A stretch of DNA of 64,000 nucleotides from Diplolepis rosae (GCA_030998225.1 JAPYXD010000723.1:21779501-21843500), one strand, 5' to 3'; counted from the stretch's first letter, positions 11,265 to 23,290 are shown. The notes: generated from the letters alone by a model not told the origin. Translations and numbers: made by a program.

Positions 11265-11635
11265 ATGACAACTCCTTGTCTGAAGTTAAAAATAGATCAT
11301 ATTATTTCATTACAGTCGAATTGATTAGTTATTTCTGAGAATTCGCGCTTCTATTTAATACGAAGTATTTCAAAAATTGGAAAAACGTTAATTAGTTATT
11401 GCTACTTTAAGAATTTATATTAATAAATATTATGTTTGAAATCTTAATAATTATCAATCATTATTCATACAGATTTGTATATAACTATAACAAAGTGATT
11501 TCTTGTAAAATTGTGTTAAAGAAAATATCCAAAATTACTTTATAAATGAAGATTCCTTTCCGTGCGCTCAATATTCTGCTCAATTAATATTTTTCAAAGA
11601 ATTCAAAAATCTTTCTGTGTAAAAAGAGACGCTAT

Positions 11636-11708
11636 CGACTGCGCCGGGATTCGAGCCCGGGTCTTTGGATTACCGGTCGACTGCTCTAACCAACTGAGCT
11701 ACTCTGGC
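11636..11708 (-). repeat. tRNA-like SINE head (not a working tRNA)
   Basis: The minus strand reads like a tRNA: A box TAGCTCAGTTGG, B box GGCTCGAATCC and a perfect T stem (CCGGG/CCCGG). The 5' acceptor GCCAGAG does not pair with the 3' side (GCGCAGTC), and the anticodon arm is broken. Flanking AGGAT...AGAAG words resemble those before the plus-strand tRNA-like unit at 11855, so both are probably copies of one tRNA-derived SINE. Confidence 0.6.
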
Positions 11709-11854
11709 TTCTGACATCCTTCTCTTCACAGGAAGACCTTGTTATATTGCGTAGCGGCATTTAATAATTTTGTAATTTTGATGGTAGACTTAAAATTGTA
11801 CTGTTTACTTTATAAGGACACAAGACACGGTAAAGGAAAGGATACTTTTTCTTC

Positions 11855-12112
11855 TGGTGTAGCTAAGTTGGTTAGTGCAATCGACTGGCAATCGAAAGAC
11901 CTGGGCTCGAATTTTAATCCAAGTGCACCCACGAAAAAAGATATCCGTCTTTTGCGCTGAGAAAACTTATGTTTTGTTTTCGTGCTCGCGGTTTTCCTAT
12001 ATCCAGTTTGCTCTCAAGTATTTTTTAATTGTCTTTTGTGCTGATCAAATTTGTATTTCTTTTACGCGCAGAATTTTAAACTATGACTTTTTTTCTCTGA
12101 TGTGCTCAATTG
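11855..12112 (+). mobile_element. tRNA-derived SINE copy
   Basis: The head 11855-11930 is tRNA-like: A box TAGCTAAGTTGG, a TCGA stem around loop CTGGCAA and a decayed B box GGCTCGAATTTTAATCC. The body runs to about 12112 (CGTCTTTTGCGCTGAGAAAA ... TGTGCTCAATTG) and matches the inverted fragment at 11070-11264. RNA polymerase III would initiate from the head, and mobility would depend on a partner LINE. It is diverged and probably inactive. Confidence 0.65.
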
Positions 12113-13684
12113 AAAACTCCACTCGCACAGAGCTGTTTTTCTAATTTACGTTTGGGTAAAAGATTATCTACTTTTGAATTAGCTAAATTCATGAGTCAAG
12201 ATACGAATTTAAAAACATAAATTGTCTTTCCCAGGACCAGAAAAAGAAACCATTTAGTTCATTTTATTACCAAGCTAACTCGACTTGAGATAAAAAACCA
12301 TAGCTTTATCTCGCTAACGGATCCGATTAGATGGTACAATTCCTTTTTTAAGGTTTTTTCTATCATGCCATCAGTCCAATTGAAGATATAAGAAAGCACT
12401 AGATTTCACTTAGAGAATTGCTTTTTTTCGTTTAAGTAAAGAAAGTACATTGAAATTCCTAGTTATTTGTTTAGAATTTCGTACTCAGAGAATAGGAAAA
12501 CATTTTTCAAGTGAAAATTGATGACTTTGACCGAAAGATTGAAGTTTTGAACTATTTTAAATAGATGTTGAATATAAAGATCAAAATGCTGCCTAGCTCA
12601 ACCACTAAAAATGGTTCGGGGAAAAACATGAACTCAAATGGAATTACATCTCTAGGCCAATATCTTATTGAAGCAATAAAAATGTCGACAAACCTGAAGA
12701 ACTTTTTAAGTCCCTATCTCAAGTAATGTTCTCAACTTACGTGATTTGAGTATGAAAATGTTTACTACGAAAATGATAAGATCTAAACTCGAAATCGACT
12801 AAGCTAGAAATCCCTTTGCGGAACTTCAAACTGACAAAAGGAATTATGAATGAAGCGAAAAATTCACAAATATCCAACTTATTTCCTATCTAAAAGTCAT
12901 ATTTGGTTTAGACATTTTGTTTGCGTATCCGAAAATTCTTGTATGTCTTAAACTTATATTAAACTCAACTTAAGTTTTAATTGAGTGATTAGATATTAAA
13001 TGAATTTAACACTTCATAATTAATTTCACAAAATTAGGATGTTAAAATTTGACACATCATTATCGTTGGGTACAACACATATTTGAAAGTCCCAATCTAA
13101 ATGTATAAAAATATGAACTTGATTGAAAAATATAAATTAATTATTTTACTGTAGAATAAAAACTTATTTTTGTTTAATCTACGAAGAATTTATTTACTTT
13201 CGACATTTTAATTCTAGTAACAAAATATTTTTTTTAAAACTTACTAGCCAAGTACTTAAAAAGTTTGGATTTTTCAACTTAACACAGTTTTGTGGTGACT
13301 TTATTGGAATTTTTCAAATAAATTTCCTTTTGGAATTTTAAAACATGTGAATACAATGCTAATTCATAACACTATTAGCGTAAATATAAGTTTAAAATGA
13401 ATAAAAAGGCCAATTAGCATGGCAACGACGTAAAATGTAGAAAATATGTATACTTAGTTCCTCTTTTGATTTAATCAAGAGATTGACATTACAAGACATA
13501 CTTCCTCTCATCTTTTCAAGAATTCTCATAATCTTTCTTCATTAGTGAGCACATCATAAACTCATCATACTTACCACCGAATATTATGAAAAAACTTTAT
13601 ATTATAAAAACTTCTAAACAAAAAATGATGTCTAAGGCCCTCAAGGTTTTATTATATCTAAGGGAATGTTTAGAGAAATATAAT
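12113..13684. other. AT-rich stretch, nothing recognised
   Basis: I see no coding block, no structural RNA and no matched ends in this 1.6-kb interval. Confidence 0.4.
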
Positions 13685-14242
13685 TAATGAGATTCAAAAC
13701 ATATTAATAACTTTATTGCACTTCGCGCTTAGTGTTCTATGTCCTTTACATACAAATTACTAAATTTGTTTTTAATTTCAAATGAAAAAGAAAATTCAAT
13801 TTACTTAAGGTCCTATCGGCCTTAAAGAACAAATTCTCAACGTAATACTCGGGCCTCGCGATCGATTTTTTTTTCCTAATACAAAAAGAGAAACCAAAAT
13901 ATTCTGAAAACGCTTTTCAGGCGGATAATAATGATAAATAAATAAAATAATAATAATTTTCCATTTCCAATATTTTTTTCGTATCGTATAGTTTTTTTGG
14001 GAACCAAAAGGTTTTACTTTTAATAACATTTTTTATCAATAAACAAAAGATATATCTCCTATGAAAAAATTGTCATGAGCAAATTTCTAGATCTCTTTAA
14101 AATGAACAATTTTTTTTAAACATTGTTTCCGTAGCTCGTATATTTTTTTCTCACTTAGGGGGTATCAAAGCGTCGAGATTTCATGAAAATTTGAAAAGTG
14201 ATTTGTCACATAAAAGCAACACCTTCTCATATGATGAGAATG
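13685..14242 (-). repeat. GCGAAGC-rich family copy, minus orientation, shortened
   Basis: Read on the minus strand it starts at 14242 with the terminal hairpin (TTCTCATATGATGAGAA), followed by TTTTATGTGACAAATCAC and TTGATACCCCCTAAG, matching the start of the copies at 57475 and 60969. It ends with TTTAAGGCCGATAGGACC, TTAAGTAAATTGAATTT and AAGCGCGAAGTGC, matching the 3' third of those copies. The middle is deleted. Non-coding. Confidence 0.65.
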
Positions 14243-17073
14243 TATATATCTGTAAAAAGCAATTGATGACCTGATTTTATGAAAAAGAAAAAGTTTTCAA
14301 TACATTTTAATCTGCAAAACGAACATCAATATTTCTTGGCCTGAAAATAATTAAACATAAAAAAATACTAAGAACAGCATATTTTATGTTAAGAAATATA
14401 AAATCAGATTTTTCAATAGGAATGAAAATTTCTACCAGCGTTCACCGCATGCATTCAATTCGCATAAACAAATACAATTTGTTTCAAACTTCTTTTCTGC
14501 TCTTTAGTTCTATCAAAAAATAATAATAGAGACAATAATTACATAGACATGCTTTTCATGAGAAATTGATTAGCACATGCAGAGTTTTGTAGGCTCAAGA
14601 AAACTTTTTTTAGTTCAACAAAACAAGACCGGAAAAATAATGTTGTTAGGCTAATAAAAAAATTTTATATGAATAACAACAATTCTTTCCTAGAACAAAA
14701 AATGCTCAAAAAAACCACTTCGTTGCAATTACTAAATGTTTTCTCTAGGTGTACTTTTTATGATATAATATTTATGGTGAATTTACCATAATATTTTCTG
14801 TTATCAAATAATGTGTTTTATTAATAATGTTAAACTGTAGAGCAAGTTTGATCAATTTCATCAATAATTTTTGTAAATTCGCGCCATAAGCAATGTTTCA
14901 AAATTTTGTGGAAATCGAAAAAATGTATTCTGATTTGATTTTGCTCTGAATCTAATCAATATCCAATTTCTCTAAAGTTTGTGATCTTAGCTCAAGTCGT
15001 TCGCAAGTTATCATGAAAAAGTAATGTTGACATAAACTTTTTCTAATATCATTTTCAGACTCTTGAGATTAAATTACATCAAGATAAATTAAAAATCAAA
15101 GTAAAAAAATTTCATTTTACAAAAATTCCTCTATGGGGAAAAAATAAAAATTATGTTTTACGTCAAAATTCAAGCATTCTCATAAGAACAATATATTTAA
15201 ATAAGATCTACATTTCAATCATTCTTTAAGTCATTGTTTACTAACTGCTTAAGACACAACTTTATCACAGTTTAAAATCGGTTCTTAAAATAAAAAGAAG
15301 GGAAAGTTACGAACTAAATTGACCAAATTTAACCCTCATTCCCAAATTCAACACCCACCTGCTTCTGAAAAATCCATATATGTAAGCAAGCCCTTCATAT
15401 TGTATTATAATTGCATACTAAGAGTAAAATGTGTTTACTGGGACAAATAAAAATGGTTTTTTAAATTAATTTAATATGAATGATTGTTTTAACTATTATC
15501 TTGCCCAAGCTACTTATTTTATTTCATGCTCAATAATACTAAGTCGCGAAATGGAATTATTTTCACCAAGTTGAAACATATTTTTAATCCATTTTACACA
15601 CAATTTTTATTAAAAATTTTTTTTTCTTAGCACAAAAATTATTTATCTCGTATGGAACTTATGAGATGTCTTTTTTATGTAAATGTGAGTAAATTTGATG
15701 TAGTCGATTTTTAAAAAAAAAAGGAAAATTTTTAAGTGAAACTGAGAAAAAGGGAATGTTAAATAAAGCGATCCTTGGGGTGAATTTATAATTTCTCACA
15801 TTCCTTCTTATTCAGTTTCCGACGTTTCTTTCTGATCTTATTCTATTTTTGTCCAGAACTCCCTTCATTTTACTTCAAATTAAGAGATAAAGAAGCATTT
15901 ATAAAAAAGAGGTTTCATGTTATAATGAAATGAGGAGATTATGAAAAAATATGTTCAGCTGGTACATTTATTTATCATTACATTCATATGAAAATAATTA
16001 TTAATGCTATTCATAAATGAAATTCTGCAACTAGTTATCAGAAATGAAGCAGGTTTTTATGCATCTTTGTTTGTTAATTACTGGTACAATAAAAACGTAT
16101 GTAAAATTCAGTTGCAGGTGAATTTCAAAATGGATGAATTTTTGCCAGATTTGATGTAGGAAAATTTTCCTAAACGCCAAATACTGAACATTGTTTTCTT
16201 TATTTTTTCGCAAAAAGTGAAAAATTATTAAATCATGAATAAAATATAGTTGAAGAGTCACCATCATCGAGCTCATAAATAGTGTAAAATATGACAAAAA
16301 CTGTTTTATTGATTCAAAGTTTCACTTAATGAATTGAAGAATTTTCTTATTATATAACCTACAAAACTATTTGATAATTTAATCATAAGATTTATTTAAG
16401 TAAATTTTATTAAAACAAAAAAATTTTTAGGTTAATATAATGAAACGTTTAGATTGACATCTGTTTCTCACATTTGAATTTATGATTTTTATTTGAAAAC
16501 TCAAGCAGAATTTTTACTCGATTTTTTAAATAAAAACAAGGCAAAATGTTCATGAAGTTAAAAATGAGATAGTCTGAGGAGAAAAATGCTATTAAGTCTA
16601 TAGAATTTCTGCCGCAAGAATGTATATCATTGATTCAAATCAATATACTACGGAATTTTAGCATATTCATCAGTTATGTGGCATATTTTTAAATTATATA
16701 CATGCTTTAATCATAAATGCCATAAATTCAATAGTATTTTTTCTCAGTGTAATAATAGAAATAAACGGTAATAGCTAGATGATCAAATACACTAATAAAT
16801 TCATTTAATCAATTAACTCAAAACATCCAATTAAACACTATTAAAAGATTATTAAACGAATAATTTATTCAGAAAGAACAAATGATCTTTGCATTTTTTA
16901 TCAATATTTGGTTATATTAAGAATCATATTTTTTTGAGCCAACCAAATAATTATAAATACAGAATTTCGTTAAAGTCAATAAAATTTATTTTTGAAAGAA
17001 TGAATGAACGTTCAATGTCTTTCAATTTATGTCCAAAATATTCGATAATTCATTTAGAACCTTTTCCATACTC
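14243..17073. other. AT-rich stretch, nothing recognised
   Basis: A 2.8-kb interval without a convincing gene or repeat boundary. Short open frames (for example near 16031-16297 and 16889-17092) lack any conserved motif and have AT-driven composition. Confidence 0.4.
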
Positions 17074-17253
17074 TCCAAATCTGAATCAGTGAGTTTCTCA
17101 CTGAATTTAAGTCAGTGACCCACTTATAACTGGACAATCAGTGGTTTTTTACTGAAAACCAATGTAGAATCACTAATTTCCCAGCTGGAAATAGGTCACT
17201 GATTTCAATTCAGTGAGAATATCACTGATTCAGATTTAGACAGTGCTAGAAAT
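17074..17253. mobile_element. MITE with CTCTCCAAATC-type ends
   Basis: The left end CTCTCCAAATCTGAATCAGT and the right end (minus strand CACTGTCTAAATCTGAATCA) are inverted repeats. TA dinucleotides border the element on both sides. The interior repeats the word TCAGTGA many times in both orientations. It is a sister of the MITE at 19435-19679. Confidence 0.65.
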
Positions 17254-17429
17254 GTTTTATCCTGTTGTTTAAAGGAGCAAACGACATTATTTTAAACTAA
17301 TTTGGGATAAGAATTAATCTAAAATTGAAAGTAAATGCAGAATTTATCTCTGCTATCATACAGAAATTCCTTGATTTGTTCCTAGTTTGAAATGAAACGT
17401 CAAACCAGATCTGAGTCCAGTGAGGAAGA

Positions 17430-17635
17430 TTAAAAATCTGTCTGAGAGCGTTGCAATTTCATTTTGAAGTAGGTATGCCATATCTGGGCCTAATCTAGGT
17501 TACGAACAAATGTCTGCACCGGTTGAAATGAAATTCAGTGAAATTTAATTTACCAAGAATAATCTGTACGCCAAGACAGGGCTTGCCATGCCTGAGCCTG
17601 GTCTGTGCCAGGGCAAACCTTCTACATGAATTGTG
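17430..17635. repeat. GC-richer dispersed repeat, second copy
   Basis: Shares AAAATCTG, GGCGTTGCAA-like, CATATCTGGG and CAGGGCTTG-CCATGCCTG phrases, in order, with 2080-2190 and 3565-3600. It is uninterrupted here, which supports the view that the mariner at 2272 landed inside a pre-existing repeat. Confidence 0.45.
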
Positions 17636-17639
17636 TTTG

Positions 17640-18850
17640 TTTTGCATACAATAAATCAATAAAATCAACTGTAAACGTTCTTCCTTTTTTTTATTTGTAT
17701 TCAAAGATATAGAGCAGAACAAAAAATTTAATTAAACAAAATTATAATACTTTTCTAGCGGAATTTTTGGCATGTCAGATTTATCTCAAACTTTGTGTCC
17801 ACATTCGAGAAAATAAGTAAGGTGCAGGGATCATTCACTTTTCAGTCATGATGGCAGTCTGAATATGCAGAAAATGCTCACTGAGCAGGAAAATAAGATA
17901 AAAGATAAGATGTCTTAGACACAAAAATACATTTTACAGAGGAAATAGATTAAACAATTTTCTATTTTTAAAAAAAAACCTAAAAAATTTATAGAAATGC
18001 TAAAAATAAATAATTGAATTGGGGAATTAATATAAAAAATTTAGTATAATTATTCTCTATAAATGTATTATATACTTTTTTGAGATTATTTCTCTCAAGA
18101 AAATCTATAGCTTGTCAGGAATGAAATTTAATTTCAGTTAACCAACATTAAAATACTTTCCATAACAATACATCACTTTCCTCGTAAAATCGAACAACGG
18201 CAAGTTATGAAAACAATTTCAATTTTGAACAGAAAAACAAAGTGTGGAACTATGTTGGCCTTTTAATGGAGAATTATTACGAACATTGTTTAAATGTATG
18301 AAGTTTTGAATCATTTAAATTAAAAGATTCAAGGAAGGAATTTGAAAACGTAGAGATAAATTTGTTCAGAGTTGATACATAAATACACCGACATTGGGTC
18401 CTGGAAAGGCATCAAATTTGGTACATAACGGTAGATAGTCTTCGTGGATTGACCTTCATTTCTATGCGCAACTTATCTCAATTCATAGGTTTTAGAGCTC
18501 CACGAAGAAAATCTATAATCATAGGTAAACTTGGTTTGATGTAATGTATAGAAAAATCACCCTAAGAAAAGGTCAGCAAGGGTTCCTAAGCAGGAAGAGT
18601 TTCGTACGCTACCAAAATCAAAAAAGTCCTTTAATTACATTAGAGTACATGTACACGAATTTTGACACAATTTTTAGCGTGAAAATAATCTTAAAATTAG
18701 TTTCAAGTATATTCATACAAATTTCTCCATTTTCACTCAATTTTCCTGTACATAATATAAAAATAATCGGAGCTATTCTGAACCTTCCCGAAACCTTTTT
18801 TCAAATCATCCGCAACCAATTTGGAAAACAAATTAGAATTTGGTTCAATA
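17640..18850. other. AT-rich stretch, nothing recognised
   Basis: There is a weak inverted pair CTTCGTGGA / TCCACGAAG around 18438 and 18499. No other supported feature. Confidence 0.35.
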
Positions 18851-18963
18851 CAAATCGGTTGGAAATCAATGCAACTTAACCTGATTCAATTCAAGCCTTC
18901 AATCTGTATGAATCCAAGCTCCAATTCATTTGAACTGATTTGGATTGATTTTCAACCGATTCA
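18851..18963. repeat. Short hairpin MITE
   Basis: CAAATCGGTTGGAAATCAAT (18851 on) is mirrored by TGATTTTCAACCGATT (to about 18962). The arms are about 40 bp with a 25-bp loop. No transposase signature. Confidence 0.5.
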
Positions 18964-19099
18964 CATCAAACGAGATTTTAATTCGTTTCTCGGTTTATCA
19001 CGGAATGATTCTAAAACAGATCAAAAATGTCCCACAGTAAGCTTGGACATCTGTCAACATAACGACAGCACCACATAAGTGAATTTGTGTTTGCATTAT

Positions 19100-20186
19100 A
19101 AATTTATTCTCGATCGAAGATGTCAGTTTTCGAGCCAAATTCTCGTCATTTGCTGCAAGTTTTGATTTTCTGCTTTAATTTGAAGAAAACTACGACTGAG
19201 GCTTATCGAATGCTCTCAAGTACTTACGGTGAGTGGTTTCAACGCTTCAAGAGCGGTAATTTTGATGTCAAGGACCGGCATGAAGGTGAAAGAAGAAAAT
19301 TGTCGAAGATTTCGAATCGGAGGCATTACCTGCTGAAAACTCGTGCCAAACGCAAGAAGAATTGGCAGAATCATTGGGAGTGACTCAATAAGCCATTTCG
19401 AAGCCATGGAAATGATTCAGAAGTAAGGAAATTGCTCTCTAAATTTGAATCAGTTAAAATCTACTGATTATCAGTGAAATTTGACTGATTCAAATAGCTA
19501 AAAAGAGGTTACTGTAAATCAGTCAAATTTCACTGATTATTTCAGTGAAAATTGACTGATTTGACAGTGAAAAATATTTTTTTCACTGATGATTCAGTGA
19601 AAATTAACTGATTTAACAGTGAAAAATATTTTTTCACTGATTCAATCAGTGAAAATTTGACTGTTTCAGATTTAGAGAGTGGGTTTCGTACGAGTTGAAG
19701 CCGAGAGATGTTAAACGGCGTTTCTTTGCTTGTGAACAGCTGCTTCAAAGACAGAATCGGAAGGGGTTTTTAAATCACATTGTGACTGGCAACAAAAAAT
19801 GGATCCACTACGATAATCCCAAATGCAGAAAATCATGGGGAATGCCTCCATGTCGACGACCAGACCGAATATTCACAGGGAATCGATGTCGAACGCAATT
19901 GATGCGTTTGAGCTGAGCATTAAAGGAGAAACGGCCACAGTACCAAGAAAGACACGGCAAAGTTTTCCTCCAGCATGACAATTCTCGGTCACATGTCGTA
20001 AGACCGGTCAAGACATACTTGGAAATGGTGAAATGGGAGGCCTTACCCCACTCGCCGTACTCTCCAGACGTTGCTCATTCCGACTAGCATTTGGTCTGAT
20101 CGATGGCACACGGCCTGGCTCATCAGCATTTCCGCTCTCATGAAGATGTCAGAAAATGGATCGATTCGTGGATCACCTCAAAAGTA
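19100..20186 (+). pseudogene. Mariner transposase, mauritiana type, decayed and 3' truncated
   Basis: Relic of a Mos1-like DDD transposase. ATG 19120 opens SVFEPNSRHLLQVLIFCF, close to the start of Mos1-type proteins; about 11 residues are missing before EWFQRFKSGNFDVKD. After stops near 19384 the frame degrades, and a MITE at 19435-19679 interrupts it. Beyond the MITE the protein resumes with SYELKPRDVKRRFFACEQLL and HIVTGNKKWIHYDNP, where the first catalytic Asp has become Asn. A further deletion follows near 19875; then the second Asp region (LQHDN, near 19975) and the third (SPDVAHSD, near 20085) are visible in other frames. It stops abruptly near 20186, before the usual C-terminus. No terminal inverted repeats found. 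Confidence 0.8.
19435..19679. mobile_element. MITE inserted in the mariner at 19100-20186
   Basis: The ends CTCTCTAAATTTGAATCAG and the inverted CTCTCTAAATCTGAAACAG bound 245 bp made of alternating TCAGTGAAA and TTTCACTGA words. TG flanks both sides (19433-19434, 19680-19681), and removing the insert plus one TG restores the collinear transposase reading GN-W/V-...-YELKPRD. It is the same family as 17074-17253. Confidence 0.75.
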
Positions 20187-20436
20187 ATAATAGTATAGAA
20201 ACGTAAGGATTGATAAGGATAGAGATGGTAGGTTATTGATAGAAATATTTGAATGAATTTTGCGCTTATTTCAATCTCAAGGATTGGATAGGATTCAACT
20301 GCATAGACATTATATTTACTTATTTTCAGCAGGAATATAATAAATTAAATATTTTTTTGTAATTTGTTTTCTTTCAATGCACCTATAGTTCTGCTTATAT
20401 TTTTATTAATGCCCATGGATTATACTAGAGTGTTTG

Positions 20437-20494
20437 ATATTGACGTGATAAAATGAACAAGAATTTATTTTTCTGGCAAAAATCGGTTTTACTA
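20437..20494 (-). mobile_element. Irritans-type mariner, 3' end left of a nested insertion
   Basis: Minus-strand sequence AAAACCGATTTTTGCCAGAAA followed by TTCTTGTTCATTTTATCACG is the same 3' untranslated end as in the mariner at 31032-32060 (AAAACCGATTTTTGTCAAAA...). The rest of that mariner lies beyond the element at 20495-21321. Confidence 0.65.
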
Positions 20495-21321
20495 CTGTGG
20501 GAAAAGACTAAGGTGAATTTTTAATTTAAACTTCGCGGGCTAACCGATTCGGGCAAACTCTTTTATTTTTATGTTGGTCCTACTGTTACTGACATCTGTG
20601 CCAGATTTCATGTCAATGTCATCATTTGTTACATAGTTAAGCTTGTGTTTTCTAAACGACTAAAAGTGATTTTTTCGATTTTTACAATGTCTGAATTTGT
20701 TCAGCAAAGAAGTGCCATTAAATTTGGTTTGCGGAATGGAATTTCAGTTGCGGAAACTTTCAGAATGTTGCAGGAGGCCTTCGGTGATTTGACCATGTCG
20801 CAGAAAAATGTTTATAAGTGGTACAAAGACTTTAAAGAAGGCAGAGAACGTGTTGATGACTTAGAACGCCCCGGACGACCATCAACATCAACTGACGAGC
20901 AACACGTCAATCAAATCAAAGAATTAGTGCACAAAAATCCTTGATTAACAATCAGAGACCTTGCTGACACTATTGGCATTTCAAGAGGATCACTCAACAC
21001 CGTCCCAAAAGATATTTTGGGCAGAGAACTCGTGGTTTTTGCATCACGATAATGCGCCGTCTCACACTGCACTCGTCCTTCGTGACCATTTCGCCAAAAA
21101 CACCGTTTTGACACGATTGAAGAGATACAAGCCGAATCGAAGAAGGCTTTGAATGCAATTCCGGAAATCGAATTTATCAAGTGTTTTGACGATTGGGAAA
21201 AACTTTGACATAAGTGCATTATATCGGGAGGGGATTACTTTGAAGGGGATGAAATTGATTTGGATAAATAAATAAAGATTTTCTATTTTATAACAAAATT
21301 TACCTTAGTTTTTGCCCACAG
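20495..21321 (+). mobile_element. Mariner (rosa/vertumnana-like), internally deleted, nested in another mariner
   Basis: The inverted ends CTGTGGGAAAAGACTAAGGT and the right-hand equivalent (minus strand CTGTGGGCAAAAACTAAGGT) are flanked by TA at 20493-20494 and 21322-21323. At 827 bp it is well short of a full element. Sequence of one irritans mariner lies on both sides, so this element inserted into it. Confidence 0.85.
20687..21271 (+). pseudogene. Transposase of the nested mariner, two internal deletions
   Basis: ATG 20687 opens MSEFVQQRSAIKFGLRNGIS with helix-turn-helix composition, then WYKDFKEGRERVDDLERPGR. A TGA at 20942-20944 interrupts, after which LTIRDLADTIGISRGSLNT continues in frame. 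Near 21020 the sequence jumps to the segment with the second catalytic Asp (ENSWFLHHDNAPSHTA), losing the first Asp, and near 21095 it jumps again to the C-terminal region in another frame (TIEEIQAESKKALNAIPEIE, then ISGGDYFEGDEIDLDK, stop 21269-21271). The PYSPDLAP-type third Asp block is gone. It cannot be active. The subfamily call rests on my recognition of the N- and C-terminal wording. Confidence 0.8.
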
Positions 21322-21323
21322 TA

Positions 21324-21992
21324 GTTCAACTCAAAACGCCTACCACACAGCCATCTCTTTAGGTTTAGGAACAGATAATAGTCGCTGGGGGCCAGATCTG
21401 GAGAATGCGATGGATGCGGAAGCGATTCGAAACCCAATTCATGCTTTTTTGCCTGTGCAATGTTCAATGTGTGAGATGGTGCATTGTTATCATAAAAAAG
21501 GATTTTTTTTTCTTCTTCAAATGTGACCGTTTCTTCCTAATTTTGCCAACCAATCGATCCAATAATGCAGCATAATATGTTCCAGTAATCGTTTTTCCTT
21601 TCTCAAGGTAGTCGATGAAGATTACTCCACGTGCATCCCAAAAGCACTAGCCATATCTTTCTCAGCCGATTGTTGCATTTTCGGACGATTTGGTGTACTT
21701 TCACCAGATTTAATTCACTATTTTGACCCTTCACGTGATTCCGGAGTATAATGGTAGATCCATGTTTCATCCATCGTCACAAATCGACGTAAAAACTCTT
21801 TCGTATTGCCGTTAAAATAGACCAAATTTTGCTCTTAAGTGGTCACACAAATGCATTTTTTGTCGATTGTGATCAATCGCGGCACTCATCTTGCACAAAG
21901 CTTTCCCATGCAAAAATCAACAGCAATTGCTAGTCCAGTTGTTTCGAACACCCAAAAAATTATTCCAATGATTACTCATTTATTACGCACTT
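21324..21992 (-). pseudogene. Mariner transposase, irritans type, 5' and 3' truncated
   Basis: Minus-strand relic read from about 21920 down to 21324: a GKALCKM segment, a TEFLRRF-like stretch, the first Asp region (near 21760, decayed), YHYTPES near 21745, QQSAEKDMAS (21680-21650), DYLEKGKTI, YDNNAPSHT (near 21490) where the second catalytic Asp position is decayed, ESLPHPPHSPDLAPSDYYL (near 21400) and KRWLCGRRF. It breaks at the nested element (21323), and its 3' end reappears at 20437-20494. About 120 bp of coding sequence is missing between the two halves. Confidence 0.7.
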
Positions 21993-22174
21993 GTATTAAT
22001 GACAAAAATTAAGCATTATTTATTTATTTCATCATTATTAAAATGCATTATAAAGCATAATCGCGATCAGAGTTTGATTTCTAATCTCAGTTTAACTCGA
22101 CCTGATGATGGTTGTAAATGTCTTATTATAGACATAAAGCTATTATTATTGAGGAACCTAAAGTATAACGTTAT

Positions 22175-22378
22175 TTAGTAAGTTTCGTGGCAGGTGACAC
22201 CAGATTCCATTGTATAATATCGACAATCAACATTACGTTCTAGCGACATGGCGCGCAGTTCTTGTGCTTTGTCTATTGAACAACCTGTCACATCTAGTGA
22301 CTGACATAATGTCGGTAACACTTGCCTAAGCAATTTGTTACGCATATGCCTTTTTGGCACTTCATCATTCTTTTTCAC
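22175..22378 (-). other. Unassigned protein-like segment
   Basis: A 67-codon open frame on the minus strand, less AT-biased than the surrounding DNA, with balanced residue use (VPKRHMRNKLLRQVLPTLCQ, then LDVTGCSIDKAQELRAMSLE and RNVDCRYYT). It does not begin with ATG: the first codon after the upstream stop is GAG, then GTG. It could be an exon, a relic of a protein-coding gene or part of an unrecognised transposon. I do not recognise the family. Confidence 0.25.
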
Positions 22379-22389
22379 CTCTCACATCG

Positions 22390-23162
22390 TTCTTTCAATT
22401 GGAGAAATAGAAATGATGTTAAATTAGAAAACTTAAAGTTATAAAAATTATAAATGTAGATTATATGTAAAAATAAATTGAGAGATTTTCAAATTTTTGA
22501 AAAGTAAATTCCCTGAAAATGTGAAAATTTCTTATTCGCTATTATATTTGATTATAAATACTTAATATTACCGAAATGCTTTTTAATTTAACAAGTTTAG
22601 CTGTGTTTTAGAAAAGAAAGTATTTTTCATAACCTTCTGTTGCTTTATTTGATACGTATGATAAATAACTGGATTGAAAAGTTACATAAAAAAATTATTA
22701 ATTATTTTTAAGAAAACAACATTTTTATAGTATATGTCAAGTGTGCTTGTAAGATTTCTTAATCTGAAATCTACAATTTAGACAATGAGGTCAACTTTTT
22801 CAAATTTCTGTTTGTATTTCAAAAATTCCGCTTTATTTCCGCGTTAGTTTCATAAAACTGTTATGGAAAATATGTTTAAATGGTGATTTGATGATTCCAT
22901 AAAGTTTATTCTATACAGTAGTTGTTATTGAATTCTTCTACATGAATGAACCTCATCAAATATTCTCGGATGGTAAATCAAATTTAATTATCATATAGTG
23001 TTATTTTGCTCATTAATTCAGAAACCTATGATCAAAGGTCAGGTTAACTGTCACAAAGTATAAAAAGCACTAAGCTATATTTTTATTCTCAAAACAAATT
23101 CCTGACTTGTGGCGTTTTCTGAAAAACTATATTCAGTAAAAGGGTAAAAACTTGCCATTTTT
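22390..23162. other. AT-rich stretch, nothing recognised
   Basis: No supported feature. It ends at the start of the large hairpin. Confidence 0.4.
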
Positions 23163-23290
23163 ATTTGAGGAAAGTAGATGGCCCTTCCGGTTTTGTATAA
23201 TTATTTAAGTCAGTGAAATATGATAAATAAATAATATAGATGGTAGAATATTTTTAAGACCGAAAAAAATTTGAAAGCGTGCATCTTGCA

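Noticed and set aside
11636..11708. Functional tRNA gene
   Set aside because: The acceptor strands do not pair and the anticodon arm is broken. It fits a SINE head better.
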